From: Asaia bogorensis
GTDB taxonomy: Bacteria > Pseudomonadota > Alphaproteobacteria > Acetobacterales > Acetobacteraceae
Direction of reading: 5' to 3'
DNA: 38,097 nucleotides
NCBI GenBank assembly: GCA_945873195.1
Contig: CAMCDA010000019.1
Coordinates: 1-38,097, forward strand
The position numbers and the translations under genes were made by a program. The notes under the pieces were generated by a model. It was not told the DNA's origin. It made no database searches and saw nothing but the letters and a program-made list of their open reading frames with translations. Positions 16,497 through 25,289 of the stretch are shown here, piece by piece (within the stretch, counting starts at the first letter, position 1; every line of letters starts with the position of its first letter).

Positions 16497-18365
16497 ATGA
16501 CCGCATCAATCCGAATCGACGACAAGACGGGCCTGAAGATTTTCAATACCCGCGCCGCCAAGGCAAGCGAGAAGATCGCCGGCAAGGGCTATTCCCCGAT
16601 CGCGGACGAAGCGCTGATCACGCTGCCGCCGCCTCCGCCCGGCGCGGTGTTCAACGCCGAGGAGCAGGCCAAGTACCGCGAGTACAAGGAATCCCGGAAG
16701 GGTGCCGCCGACTACATCACCATGGAAGGTGAGTTTTCGAAGTACCTGGAAGACGTCTACTCCGCCCCGCCGATCGAGCGCGACGCCCTGACCGACGATT
16801 GTGAGATCGTTATCATCGGCGCGGGCTTCGCCGCGCTGATCCTGTGGTACAAGCTGCGCGACGCCGGCTTCAAGGATGTGCGCGTCTGCGAGAAGGGCGG
16901 CGACGTAGGCGGCACCTGGTACTGGAACCGCTACCCCGGCATCGCCTGCGACGTTGAATCCTACAGCTATTTCCCGCTGCTGGAGGAGATGGGCTACTTC
17001 CCAACCATGAAGTTCGCCTCCGGCTTCGAAATCCTCGAATACTGCCAGCTGATGGCCGAAAAGCTCGATTTCTACGATCGCTGCCTGTTCCACACGACGG
17101 TCGAGCGCACCGAATGGGACCAGGAAGCCGGCCGCTGGACCGTGTCCACCAACCGCGGCGACAAAATGCGCGCGCGCTATGTCGTGCTGGCCAACGGATC
17201 CCTCACCACGCCGAAGCTCGCCCGGATCGAGGGCATGGAGACCTTCAAGGGGGAAGCCTTCCATACCTCCCGCTGGAACTACCATGTTGATCTGGCCGGC
17301 AAGCGCGTCGGCATCATCGGCACCGGCGCCAGCGCCGTGCAGGTGGTCCCGGAAATCGCCAAGGTGGTGAAGGAACTCTATGTGTTCCAGCGCACCCCCT
17401 CCACGATCGACGTGCGCGACCAGCGCGTGACCACACAGGAAGAAATCGAAACTTGGTCCAAGGAGCCCAACTGGGCGAAGCAGCGGCGGGAACGCCTGGC
17501 CCAGATTTCCTCCGGCCGCACCGCGCTGAAGGGCAACGACGACTACCTGTCGGGCAAAGTCACCGCCGTCCGCGAAAAGCGGGTGTTCGATCGTGAATTG
17601 TCGCCCGACGAACTGATGGAGCGGCAGCTCAACACCAACTTCCGCATCATGGAACAGATCCGCGCCCGCGTGGATGCGATCGTCAAGGATCCGAAGACCG
17701 CCGCCGCGCTCAAGCCCTACTACGCCTATGGCTGCAAGCGGCCGACCTTCCATGATGAGTATCTGCCGTCCTTCAACCTGCCGCATGTTCACCTGATCGA
17801 CACCGCCCCCGTGGGCGTCAGCCGAATCAACGAACGCGGCGTGGTGCATGACGGCGTGGAGTACCCGGTCGACGTGCTGATCTACGCGACCGGCTTCCAG
17901 TGGATGGGCGCGGGTTCGTTCAACATGATCGTCGGGCGCGACGGCCGCACGCTGCGCGGGAAATGGGCCGATGAAGGCGTCAAGACCTTCCTGGGCCTGC
18001 ACAGCCACGGCTTCCCCAACCTGTTCATCATGTCCGGCCCGCAGAGCGGCGGCGGCCAGTTCAACTTCACCCGCACGATGGAAGGCCAGACCGACTACGT
18101 GGCCTGGCTGCTGAAGACCTCACGCGACCGTGGCAACAGCATCATCGACGTCGATAAGGACGCCGAGGTCGCCTACGCGGAACATTGCGCCGAAGCCGAC
18201 ATCCGGACCCGGCCGTTCCGCGACTGCCTGTCCTACTACAATGGTGACGGAAACGCGCAGCCAGGCAGCCTCGCCTATTACGGCGGGCCGCAGAAGTGGC
18301 ACGAGATCCGTATGAAGGCGCAGGAAACCCTGGAACCCTACGTGTTCGAGGAAGCCCGGGCCTAG
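16497..18365 (+). CDS. Flavin-containing monooxygenase, Baeyer-Villiger type
   Basis: The 622-aa FAD/NADPH enzyme would insert oxygen next to a ketone or oxidise a heteroatom. An N-terminal extension (1-100) precedes the FAD site VIIGAGFAAL (105-114), followed by GGDVGGTWYWNRYPG. The BVMO fingerprint is present as F250-x-G252-x3-H256-x3-W260, but the usual following proline is Asn261. The NADPH Rossmann motif is GIIGTGASAVQ, and a late ATGF block is present. A paralogue of similar length lies 8 kb downstream (26120). It is probably first in an operon with the enoyl-CoA hydratase and citryl-CoA-lyase-like genes. The substrate is not predictable. Confidence 0.9.
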   Translation: MTASIRIDDKTGLKIFNTRAAKASEKIAGKGYSPIADEALITLPPPPPGAVFNAEEQAKYREYKESRKGAADYITMEGEFSKYLEDVYSAPPIERDALTDDCEIVIIGAGFAALILWYKLRDAGFKDVRVCEKGGDVGGTWYWNRYPGIACDVESYSYFPLLEEMGYFPTMKFASGFEILEYCQLMAEKLDFYDRCLFHTTVERTEWDQEAGRWTVSTNRGDKMRARYVVLANGSLTTPKLARIEGMETFKGEAFHTSRWNYHVDLAGKRVGIIGTGASAVQVVPEIAKVVKELYVFQRTPSTIDVRDQRVTTQEEIETWSKEPNWAKQRRERLAQISSGRTALKGNDDYLSGKVTAVREKRVFDRELSPDELMERQLNTNFRIMEQIRARVDAIVKDPKTAAALKPYYAYGCKRPTFHDEYLPSFNLPHVHLIDTAPVGVSRINERGVVHDGVEYPVDVLIYATGFQWMGAGSFNMIVGRDGRTLRGKWADEGVKTFLGLHSHGFPNLFIMSGPQSGGGQFNFTRTMEGQTDYVAWLLKTSRDRGNSIIDVDKDAEVAYAEHCAEADIRTRPFRDCLSYYNGDGNAQPGSLAYYGGPQKWHEIRMKAQETLEPYVFEEARA

Positions 18366-18372
18366 GACATCC

Positions 18373-18396
18373 GGCGGCGGCCGGAAGGCCGCCGCC
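18373..18396. terminator. GGCGGCGGCC hairpin between monooxygenase and hydratase
   Basis: A perfect 10-bp stem with a GGAA loop lies in the 56-bp gap between the two genes. There is no T-run. Partial attenuation or mRNA-end stabilisation is likelier than full termination because the next gene follows on the same strand. Confidence 0.5.
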
Positions 18397-18421
18397 ATCC
18401 CAACGCAAGAGAATCAGGCCA

Positions 18422-19198
18422 ATGTCCACGGATCACCGCGTCGACTATGCGGTCACGGACCGCGTCGCGGTGATCGCTATGAACCGCGCACCCGTCAACG
18501 CCATCGATCACAAGATGATCGACGCCATTCACGCGGCGCTCCGCCAGGCGGACGCCGATACCAACGTGCGCGCCGTGATACTGACCAGCGCCCTGCCCGG
18601 CATGTTCTGCGGCGGCATGGACCTGCGCATGGTGGCGCAAGGCGACGCGCAGGACCTGCGGGCCTTCGTGCACAAATTCTACATCGAAACGATGAACATC
18701 CAGTACGTCATGAAAAAGCCGACGATCGCCGCGATCAACGGTCCCGCGCGTGGCGCCGGCATGACCCTGTCGATCACCAGCGACATGATCTTCGCCGCCG
18801 ACGACATCGATCTTGGCTATCCCGAAATCGACGTCGGCGTCATTCCCGCCATCCATTATGTCCATCTGCCGCGGCAGATCAGCCGCCACAAGGCATTCGA
18901 GTTGCTCTTCTCCGGCAAGCCGATCGGCGCCCAGGAAGCCGCAACGCTCGGGATTATCAACCGTGCGGTGCCGCGGGACGAACTGATGCCGACCGCCCTC
19001 GCCATGGCCCACGAGTTCGCCGCCAAATCACCAACCATCATGGCGCTCGGCCGCCAATCCTTCATGCGTGCGAACGACCTGGACTACCGGCGCAACGTCG
19101 AAAACCAGATCGAGACCCTGTGCAACATTTTCAGCACGCCCGACGGTCAGGAAGGGCTGCGCGCCTTCATCGAAAAGCGCAAACCGAATTGGGTCTGA
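18422..19198 (+). CDS. Enoyl-CoA hydratase/isomerase family protein
   Basis: The 258-aa crotonase-fold protein acts on an acyl-CoA. The oxyanion-hole segments are PGMFCGGMDL near residues 59-68 and NGPARGAGM near 106-114. The PEIDVGVIP block follows, where hydratases carry catalytic acids. The equivalent of the second glutamate region reads IPAIHYVHL, not the canonical GAGGTQRL, so isomerase or another crotonase activity is possible. The ATG at 18422 follows AAGAGA by 10 bases; longer in-frame starts reach back into the monooxygenase gene and are unlikely. It follows the first BVMO and precedes the lyase-like gene, an arrangement of a catabolic operon. Confidence 0.9.
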   Translation: MSTDHRVDYAVTDRVAVIAMNRAPVNAIDHKMIDAIHAALRQADADTNVRAVILTSALPGMFCGGMDLRMVAQGDAQDLRAFVHKFYIETMNIQYVMKKPTIAAINGPARGAGMTLSITSDMIFAADDIDLGYPEIDVGVIPAIHYVHLPRQISRHKAFELLFSGKPIGAQEAATLGIINRAVPRDELMPTALAMAHEFAAKSPTIMALGRQSFMRANDLDYRRNVENQIETLCNIFSTPDGQEGLRAFIEKRKPNWV

Positions 19199-19239
19199 CC
19201 GGCTGACCCAGCCCCCTTTTCCGCAGCGGAGACGCCCCC

Positions 19240-20022
19240 ATGAAACCCTATCGCACCGATATCGCCTGGAGCTCTCCCGACTCCATCACCGTCTTCGGCC
19301 GCAGCCTGCCGGACGAAATCCTGGGTCATCTGAGCTTCGGCGACATGGCGTTCCTGGAGCTGACCGCCCGCACGCCCACCGCCAATGAATCCCGCATGTT
19401 CAACGCCATGCTCGTAACGCTGGTGGAACACGGCCTGACCCCCAGCACGATGGTTGCGCGCCTGACCTATCTGGGCGCGCCGGAAGCCATGCAGGCCGCC
19501 GTGGCCGCGGGGCTGAGCGGCCTGGGCACGGTCTTCGTCGGCAGCGTCGAGGGCAGCGCGAAAATGCTGTCCGAGGCGATGCCCAAGCCCGATGCCGCCT
19601 TGGACATGGACGTGATCGCCCGCGCCATCGTCGCCGACTTCGCCGCCCGCAAGGCGATCATCCCGGGCATCGGCCATCCGTTCCATAAACCGATCGATCC
19701 GCGCACGCCGCGCCTGATCCAGATCGCCCAGGAAACCGGGTTCGATGGCCCCTATGTCGCCCTGATCCAGAAGGTCGCGACGGAAGCCGGCCTCGCCCGC
19801 AAGCGCGACCTGCCCTGCAACGCCACCGGCATCCTGGGCGCGCTGGCCTGCGAGATGGGCTTCGACTGGCGCATCTGCCGGGGCCTCGGCGTCATGGCCC
19901 GCGCGGTCGGAATCGTCGGCCATATCCTGGAGGAAAGCCGCAATCCCATCGCCGCCGACCTCTGGCTGCGGACCGAGGAAGAAGCCACCCGCCACTTCCG
20001 CGACCCACAGCCAAAGGACTGA
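19240..20022 (+). CDS. Citryl-CoA lyase-like protein (citrate synthase fold)
   Basis: The 260-aa protein corresponds to the small citrate-synthase-fold lyases that cleave or form a 3-hydroxy-3-carboxyacyl-CoA. Conserved positions include His64 (VEHGLTPST) and GIGHPFH with His146, followed by DPRTPRL, equivalent to the GFGH-x-DPR block of citrate synthase. The position of the catalytic Asp reads NATG (194-197), with Thr196 in place of Asp. It is much shorter than citrate synthase, as expected for this subgroup. It lies 41 bp after the hydratase and ends 3 bp before the convergent hydrolase. A role in carbon-carbon bond cleavage at the end of the pathway is inferred. Confidence 0.8.
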   Translation: MKPYRTDIAWSSPDSITVFGRSLPDEILGHLSFGDMAFLELTARTPTANESRMFNAMLVTLVEHGLTPSTMVARLTYLGAPEAMQAAVAAGLSGLGTVFVGSVEGSAKMLSEAMPKPDAALDMDVIARAIVADFAARKAIIPGIGHPFHKPIDPRTPRLIQIAQETGFDGPYVALIQKVATEAGLARKRDLPCNATGILGALACEMGFDWRICRGLGVMARAVGIVGHILEESRNPIAADLWLRTEEEATRHFRDPQPKD

Positions 20023-20025
20023 TCG

Positions 20026-20778
20026 CTACGCCGCGGGCAGGTTCGACCGCAGGAACGACCGCACGTGGCGCACCGCGAGCGGCACCAGGTCCTTGGGGTC
20101 CTTCCAGGGATACAGCGTGGCCTGTGCGTTCGGCGCCAGGCGCGCTGACTCCATCGCCACGGCATAGGGGTGCGCCGTGACGTCGTCGGGCATGATCAGG
20201 ACCGGGGTCTGGCAGGCCCGCACGAAATCGCGCGACACCGTGAAGACGAAATCCGGGTTCGCGCGATACATCTTGCTCAGGAACGCATCGATCATCGTCA
20301 TCGTGACGTCCGGCCGGCGCGCGCACAGCGGCGGCCCCCAGCCCGTGATGTTATTCTGGTAGAACAGGTCCGGCGTCTCCGGCCGGAACCCGCTTGGCTG
20401 TGACAGCACACCCGCGACGATACGATCCGGCACGCGTCGCAACAGGTTCCAGATGAAAGGACCGCCGATGCAGAACCCCATCACCATGAACCGGTCGATG
20501 CCAAGGTGATCCATGAGGCCGAGCTGGTCATCGGCATAGGAGTCCCAGGGGCGATCGACCTCGACTGGCCCCGACGACTGGCCGCCATTGGCATTCCGCA
20601 GATCCATCGAGATGCAGCGGTAGGAATCCTTCAGCTCCTCCATCGGGTTGAACGGCGCGCTGCCGGTGAAGAACCCCATGGTCGCGTTCAATCCCCCGCC
20701 CGGCAGGATCAGCAACGGGAAGCCCGAGCCGGCCTCCTGGTAATGGATACGGACGTCGCCCTTTTCGTAAAACGGCAT
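20026..20778 (-). CDS. Alpha/beta-fold hydrolase with cysteine nucleophile
   Basis: The 250-aa alpha/beta hydrolase has an early oxyanion block LLILPGGGLNATM. The nucleophile elbow is GFCIGG, giving Cys103 where most relatives have Ser. Later, MPDDVTAHPY supplies an Asp and His region near 195-205. Cysteine nucleophiles are known in dienelactone-hydrolase-type enzymes, so a lactone or thioester substrate is plausible; a BVMO product would be a lactone or ester. It converges with the lyase gene (3-bp gap) and is divergent from the CoA-transferase pair. The ATG at 20778 is preceded by CAGGAGAAAC, a good ribosome site. Confidence 0.85.
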   Translation of the reverse strand: MPFYEKGDVRIHYQEAGSGFPLLILPGGGLNATMGFFTGSAPFNPMEELKDSYRCISMDLRNANGGQSSGPVEVDRPWDSYADDQLGLMDHLGIDRFMVMGFCIGGPFIWNLLRRVPDRIVAGVLSQPSGFRPETPDLFYQNNITGWGPPLCARRPDVTMTMIDAFLSKMYRANPDFVFTVSRDFVRACQTPVLIMPDDVTAHPYAVAMESARLAPNAQATLYPWKDPKDLVPLAVRHVRSFLRSNLPAA

Positions 20779-20993
20779 GATCGTTTCTCCTGCCCCGATG
20801 CGGTGTCACGCCCACGCGTCTGAATACGCCGCCTGCGCGCCCTGGGTTCCAAGGCGCAACCCTTAGCCCAATTTCGACCGGTGCCAACCCCCGCCACCGA
20901 ACCCCTGGCCCGTCCGGGCCAACTTGGCTAACGTTGCCGCGATACCAGGGCGTCTCGCCCCAACACGCAAACGACCGCCAGGAGAACAACGCC

Positions 20994-22319
20994 ATGTCCC
21001 GACCGCGCGCGCTTGAAAACATCCGCGTCGTGGATTTCAGTTGGGTCCGGGCGGGTCCATGGGCCACGCGCTGGCTGGGGGCGCTGGGCGCCGAGATCAT
21101 CAAGATCGAATGGCCTGAATCCGAACGCGGCCGGCTGCCGAGTTCCACGACGCCGCAGGGGATGGAGGTCAACCTCAATACCTCGGGCAATTTCAACGAC
21201 ACGAACGTCAACAAGAAGAGCCTCAGCCTGAACGTGCGCAGCCCCAAGGGGCTGGAGATCGTCAAGCGCCTGATCGGCATGTCCGACATCGTGATCGAGA
21301 ACTTCAGTTCCCGCGTCCTGCAGAAATGGGGCCTGGGTTATCCGGAGCTGTGCAAGATCAAGCCCGACATCGTCTATGTCTCAATGTCTGGCTATGGTCA
21401 TACCGGTCGTAACCATACCTACACGACCTTCGGCCCGGTCGCGCAGGCGGCGTCCGGCCTGACGCATCTGTCCGGCCTGCCGGGCAAGCCGCCGGCGGGA
21501 TGGGGCTGGTCCTACATGGACGACACCGGCGGCATGTATGGGGCGATGTGCGCGCTGACCGGCCTCTATCACCGCAACATGACCGGCAAGGGCCAGCATA
21601 TCGACCAGGCGCAGATGGTCTCCAGCGTGCCGCTGAATGGGCCGTCCCTGCTGGATTTCACCGTGAACGGCCGCGGGTCGCGCCGCCCCGGTTTCCCGCC
21701 GGGCAACCGGGCGCATTGGCCTGGCACGCCACTGGTCAACAATTATCGCGGCCCGACCGTCGCCCCGCACAACGCCTATCGCACCCATCCCGGCGGCTAC
21801 AATGATTGGTGCGTGATCGTCTGCCACGCGGACGAGGAATGGCGGGCGCTGACCCAGGTGATGGGCAGCCCCTCCTGGGCCGCCAACCCGAAATTCGCCA
21901 CCGTCGCCGGCCGCCTGGAACACCAGGAGGAACTCGACGCGCATATCGAAACCTGGAGCACCACGCTGGGGAAATACGAACTCACGGAACGTTGCCAGGC
22001 CGCCGGCGTGCGCGCCCTTCCGGTGCAAAGCGCGGAAGACCGGGTGGACCATGACCCCCAGTTGCGCCACCGCGGCATGTACCAGCCCATGGAACATCCC
22101 GCCCTCGGCACGCACAAGGTGCAGAACGCCCCCTTCACGCTGTCGGAAACCCCGGCCTTCAACCACCGGCCAAGCCCCCTCATCGGGGAACACACGCGCG
22201 AGATCATTGAAGGACTTCTCGGCTACACCCACGACGACCTGCGCGCCGGTTTCGATGACGGTACGTTCTGGCCGGAGAAGCGTGCGCGGTTTGCCTATCA
22301 GGAGGAGATGCTGCGATGA
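20994..22319 (+). CDS. CaiB/BaiF (class III) CoA-transferase, catalytic-type subunit
   Basis: The 441-aa protein moves CoA between carboxylic acids. The N-terminal block (VRAGPWATRWLGALGAEIIK) and the MTGKGQHIDQAQ segment are class III landmarks. Asp176 in MDDTGG, four residues before Gly180, aligns with the catalytic aspartate that forms the aspartyl-CoA intermediate. The start at 20994 has CCAGGAG upstream; the frame is open 60 bases further. Its stop overlaps the start of a second class III gene by 4 bp (ATGA), so the two are probably made in equal amounts and may form one heteromeric enzyme. Confidence 0.92.
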   Translation: MSRPRALENIRVVDFSWVRAGPWATRWLGALGAEIIKIEWPESERGRLPSSTTPQGMEVNLNTSGNFNDTNVNKKSLSLNVRSPKGLEIVKRLIGMSDIVIENFSSRVLQKWGLGYPELCKIKPDIVYVSMSGYGHTGRNHTYTTFGPVAQAASGLTHLSGLPGKPPAGWGWSYMDDTGGMYGAMCALTGLYHRNMTGKGQHIDQAQMVSSVPLNGPSLLDFTVNGRGSRRPGFPPGNRAHWPGTPLVNNYRGPTVAPHNAYRTHPGGYNDWCVIVCHADEEWRALTQVMGSPSWAANPKFATVAGRLEHQEELDAHIETWSTTLGKYELTERCQAAGVRALPVQSAEDRVDHDPQLRHRGMYQPMEHPALGTHKVQNAPFTLSETPAFNHRPSPLIGEHTREIIEGLLGYTHDDLRAGFDDGTFWPEKRARFAYQEEMLR

Positions 22320-23569
22320 CCGATGCGCAAGGGCCATTGGCCGGACTGCGGATTCTGGAACTGACCGATGAAAAGGGCCAGTTCTGCGGCAAGCTGCTGG
22401 GCGACCTCGGCGCCGATGTCATCAAGATCGAGCCGCCCGGCGGCGAGCGGAACCGCCATGTCGGCCCGTTCCTGGACGACATGCCCGATCCGAACCGCAG
22501 CCTGTCGTTCTGGTACTACAACACATCCAAGCGCGGCATCACGCTGGACCTGACAACCGCCGATGGCGCCGAACTGTTTCGCCGGCTCGCCGCGACGGCG
22601 GATGTCGTCCTGGAAACGTTCCGGCCCGGCTACCTGGCGTCGCTCGGCCTTGGCTATGAAACCCTGAGCGCCGACAACCCGGCGCTGATCGTCTGTTCGC
22701 TGACACCGTTCGGGCAGACCGGGCCGTGGCGGGATTACCTGTCCTCCGACCTGCTGCACATGGCGGCCGGCGGCGAAATGGCGTCCTGTGGCTATGACGA
22801 AGTGGACGCCCCGAACGCCCCGCCCATCGCGCCGGGCGGCGGCAACGCGTGGCACATGGGCTGTCACTACGCCTATATGGCCATCATGGCCGCGCTCGTG
22901 TTCCGCACCATGTCGGGACAGGGACAATACATCGACACCTCGATCCACGAGGCCTGCGCATTGACCACGGAATCCGCCATCGCCAACTATGTCTATCGCG
23001 GAGAGGTTTTGCAGCGGCAGACCGGACGCCACCATGCGCCGGGGCCCACGCCACGCACACAGTTCCTCGCCAAGGACGGCGTCTATGTGACGGCGCTGAT
23101 TTCCGGCGGGCTGAACCCCCGGAACGTCAAGAACCTGGCGGAGCTGATGGACAGCTATGGCATGGCCGGCGACCTGAAGGACCCGAAATACCAGGACCCG
23201 GCGGTGATCGCGGCGAACACCTCGCACATCATCGACGGCCTGCTCGCCGCCTTCATCGCCGCCGTGCCGGCCGAGGACGTCTACCACGCCGCCCAGGCCC
23301 GAGGTTTCACCTGGGGCGCGGTGCGCGCGCCGGAAGCCTTGCTCGAGGACGGTCATCTGCAGGACCGCGGCTTTTGGAAGCAGGTGGAACATCCCGAACT
23401 GGGCCGCAGCTTCACCTATCCGGGGGAAGCCGCGATCTACAACGGCACGCCCTGGGGCATTTCCCGCCGAGCGCCGTTGATCGGAGAGCACAACAGGGAA
23501 GTGCTGCACGAAGAACTTGGGTTGTCCCTGGGCACCCTTTCCGTCCTCGCGGAGAACCGCGTGATCTGA
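22316..23569 (+). CDS. CaiB/BaiF CoA-transferase paralogue lacking catalytic Asp
   Basis: The 417-aa class III CoA-transferase family protein overlaps the preceding one by 4 bp. Family landmarks are clear: GKLLGDLGADVIKIEPPGGE near residues 25-44, ETFRPGYLASLGLGYE near 100-115 and MSGQGQYIDTSIHEA near 199-213. At the position of the catalytic aspartate (four residues before the glycine, here Gly182), it has Ala178 within GGNAWHMG. If the alignment is right, this subunit cannot form the aspartyl-CoA intermediate. It would be structural or substrate-binding, with the upstream protein supplying catalysis. Confidence 0.9.
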   Translation: MTDAQGPLAGLRILELTDEKGQFCGKLLGDLGADVIKIEPPGGERNRHVGPFLDDMPDPNRSLSFWYYNTSKRGITLDLTTADGAELFRRLAATADVVLETFRPGYLASLGLGYETLSADNPALIVCSLTPFGQTGPWRDYLSSDLLHMAAGGEMASCGYDEVDAPNAPPIAPGGGNAWHMGCHYAYMAIMAALVFRTMSGQGQYIDTSIHEACALTTESAIANYVYRGEVLQRQTGRHHAPGPTPRTQFLAKDGVYVTALISGGLNPRNVKNLAELMDSYGMAGDLKDPKYQDPAVIAANTSHIIDGLLAAFIAAVPAEDVYHAAQARGFTWGAVRAPEALLEDGHLQDRGFWKQVEHPELGRSFTYPGEAAIYNGTPWGISRRAPLIGEHNREVLHEELGLSLGTLSVLAENRVI

Positions 23570-23647
23570 CCCGGGATCGTCTTTTGCAGCCAGCCCCGGC
23601 ATCGCCTATGGTCGGCAGACGAATTCCAATCCGAAGGAGGAACCAAC

Positions 23648-24166
23648 ATGGCTTATTCCCTATATGACACGGCCGTCACCCCTTGCATCCAACAGCTCGG
23701 CGCGCTGGTCGGCATCATCGACAAGGCCGCCGCGCATTGCGCCGCCAACAAGATCGACGAATCCGCCCTGCTGCTGGATCGCCTGTATCCGGACATGTTC
23801 TGCCTCGCGCGCCAGCTGCGCCAGTCGGCGGATTTCGCCATGAACACCGGCGGCCGCCTGGCCGGTGTCACCCCGCCCGCGATGCCGGCCGTCGATGACA
23901 CCAGCTTCGCCGATGCCAAGAAGCGCGTGGAGACGGCGCTGGCCTTCGTGAAGTCCCTGACCCCCGCGCAGGTCAATGGCGCCGAGGACAAGATCATCGC
24001 CTGGACCGCCGGCGGCAACGACCGGAAAATGAAGGGCAACGATTACCTGCAACAATTCGCCCTGCCGAATTTCTTCTTCTTCGTCACGACGGCCTACGGC
24101 ATCCTGCGCCATCGCGGCGTGCCGGTCGGCAAGCGTGACTTCCTCGGCCCGGTCAACTGGCTCTGA
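23648..24166 (+). CDS. DUF1993 domain-containing protein
   Basis: The 172-aa soluble helical protein resembles the DUF1993 family, which is related to the DinB-type four-helix fold. Visible features are the opening SLYDTAVTPCIQQLGAL, a mid ARQLRQSADFA helix, and a late NFFFFVTTAYGILRHRGVPVGK segment with the family's His/Arg pair. No metal site can be assigned with certainty. The ribosome site AAGGAGG lies 7 bases before the ATG. It follows the CoA-transferase pair by 78 bp and is followed by a strong hairpin terminator, so the CaiB pair and this gene probably end one transcript. Function unknown. Confidence 0.85.
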   Translation: MAYSLYDTAVTPCIQQLGALVGIIDKAAAHCAANKIDESALLLDRLYPDMFCLARQLRQSADFAMNTGGRLAGVTPPAMPAVDDTSFADAKKRVETALAFVKSLTPAQVNGAEDKIIAWTAGGNDRKMKGNDYLQQFALPNFFFFVTTAYGILRHRGVPVGKRDFLGPVNWL

Positions 24167-24175
24167 CAAACCGGC

Positions 24176-24202
24176 CCCGGCGGCGCTTTCCGCGCCGCCG
24201 GG
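24176..24202. terminator. Strong hairpin after DUF1993 gene
   Basis: A perfect 11-bp stem (CCCGGCGGCGC / GCGCCGCCGGG) with a TTTCC loop starts 10 bases after the stop codon. No long T-run follows, as is common in high-GC genomes. Confidence 0.7.
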
Positions 24203-24275
24203 ATCATCTATTGACGTTTCCAAGTTCGGCGAACCATGCTGGCCCCCGTCCTAATACGAAACGGGAGAAACCGTC

Positions 24276-25244
24276 ATGCGCCGCCGCGACTTACTGAAAA
24301 CCGCCGCCGCCACCACCGCCCTGACCATCGCCGGCCGCTCCGCCGCCCAGGCCCAGTCCTGGCCGACCAGGCCCGTCCGGTTGATCGTGTCCTTCCCCGC
24401 CGGTGGCGCCACTGATCTTGTCGCCCGCCCCTGGGCCGCCGCGCTGAGCAAGGCATTCGGCCAGCAGTTCATCGTCGAAAACCGCAGCGGCGCTTCGGGC
24501 ATGATCGGCAACGAAGCCGCCTTCCGCGCCGCCCCCGATGGCTACACGTTTCTGTTCACGGGCAATACCGGCACTGTCTCGGTCCCCCTCCTCTACAAGC
24601 TGAACTACGACGCGCGCCAGTTCGTGGTGGTCGCCCATCTCGGCACCGGCGTATCCGGCTTTACGGTTCATCCCAGTATCGGCGTGAAGACCTTCGCGGA
24701 GTTCCTGGACTACGCCAAGAAGAATCCCGGCAAGCTGAATTTCGGCTCCTCCGGCCTGGGGACGCAGCCGCATCTGCGCTACGAGATGCTGAAGTACAAA
24801 ACCGGCGTCGACATCGCGCATATTCCCTACAAGGGCGGCGCGGAAAGCCTGCAGGACCTGCTCGCCGGCAATATCCAGATCATGAATGAGGCTTCGACCC
24901 TGCCGCACGTCAAGGCCGGCAAGCTGATCATGCTGAACGTCAACACGCCCGTCCGCTTCGTGGAATTCCCCGACATTCCGACGCTGACGGAATGCGGCGT
25001 GAAGGATGCCGATATGGGAAGCTGGTTCGGCCTGTACGGCCCCCCGGGCACGCCCAAGGAAATCGTTGCGACCCTGAACGCCAAGATCAACGAAATCTCG
25101 GCGACCGACGAATGGAAGGCCGTGATGCAGCGCGTCGCCAACCTGCCGGTGGTCGCGAGCGTGGCCGAAACCCAGAAAATCTGGGACGAGGACTACAAGA
25201 ACACCGCCGAGGTCATCAAATCGGCCGGCATCAAACTCGAATAG
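24276..25244 (+). CDS. Bug/TctC-family tripartite tricarboxylate transporter binding protein
   Basis: The 322-aa periplasmic solute-binding protein has a twin-arginine-style signal (MRRRDLLKTAAATTALTIAG) ending near the AQA/QS site at about residue 27. The mature part opens with WPTRPVRLIVSFPAGGATDL, the Bug-family ligand-binding segment, and continues with the expected IVENRSGASGMIG. It binds a carboxylate-type solute. The membrane subunits TctA and TctB are absent from the window, which is common for orphan Bug proteins. The ligand may be the substrate of this gene cluster. ACGGGAG lies 11 bases before the ATG. Confidence 0.93.
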   Translation: MRRRDLLKTAAATTALTIAGRSAAQAQSWPTRPVRLIVSFPAGGATDLVARPWAAALSKAFGQQFIVENRSGASGMIGNEAAFRAAPDGYTFLFTGNTGTVSVPLLYKLNYDARQFVVVAHLGTGVSGFTVHPSIGVKTFAEFLDYAKKNPGKLNFGSSGLGTQPHLRYEMLKYKTGVDIAHIPYKGGAESLQDLLAGNIQIMNEASTLPHVKAGKLIMLNVNTPVRFVEFPDIPTLTECGVKDADMGSWFGLYGPPGTPKEIVATLNAKINEISATDEWKAVMQRVANLPVVASVAETQKIWDEDYKNTAEVIKSAGIKLE

Positions 25245-25289
25245 GCACCGCACGCTCAACCGGACGGTTCCACTTGCAAGGGAAAACTC

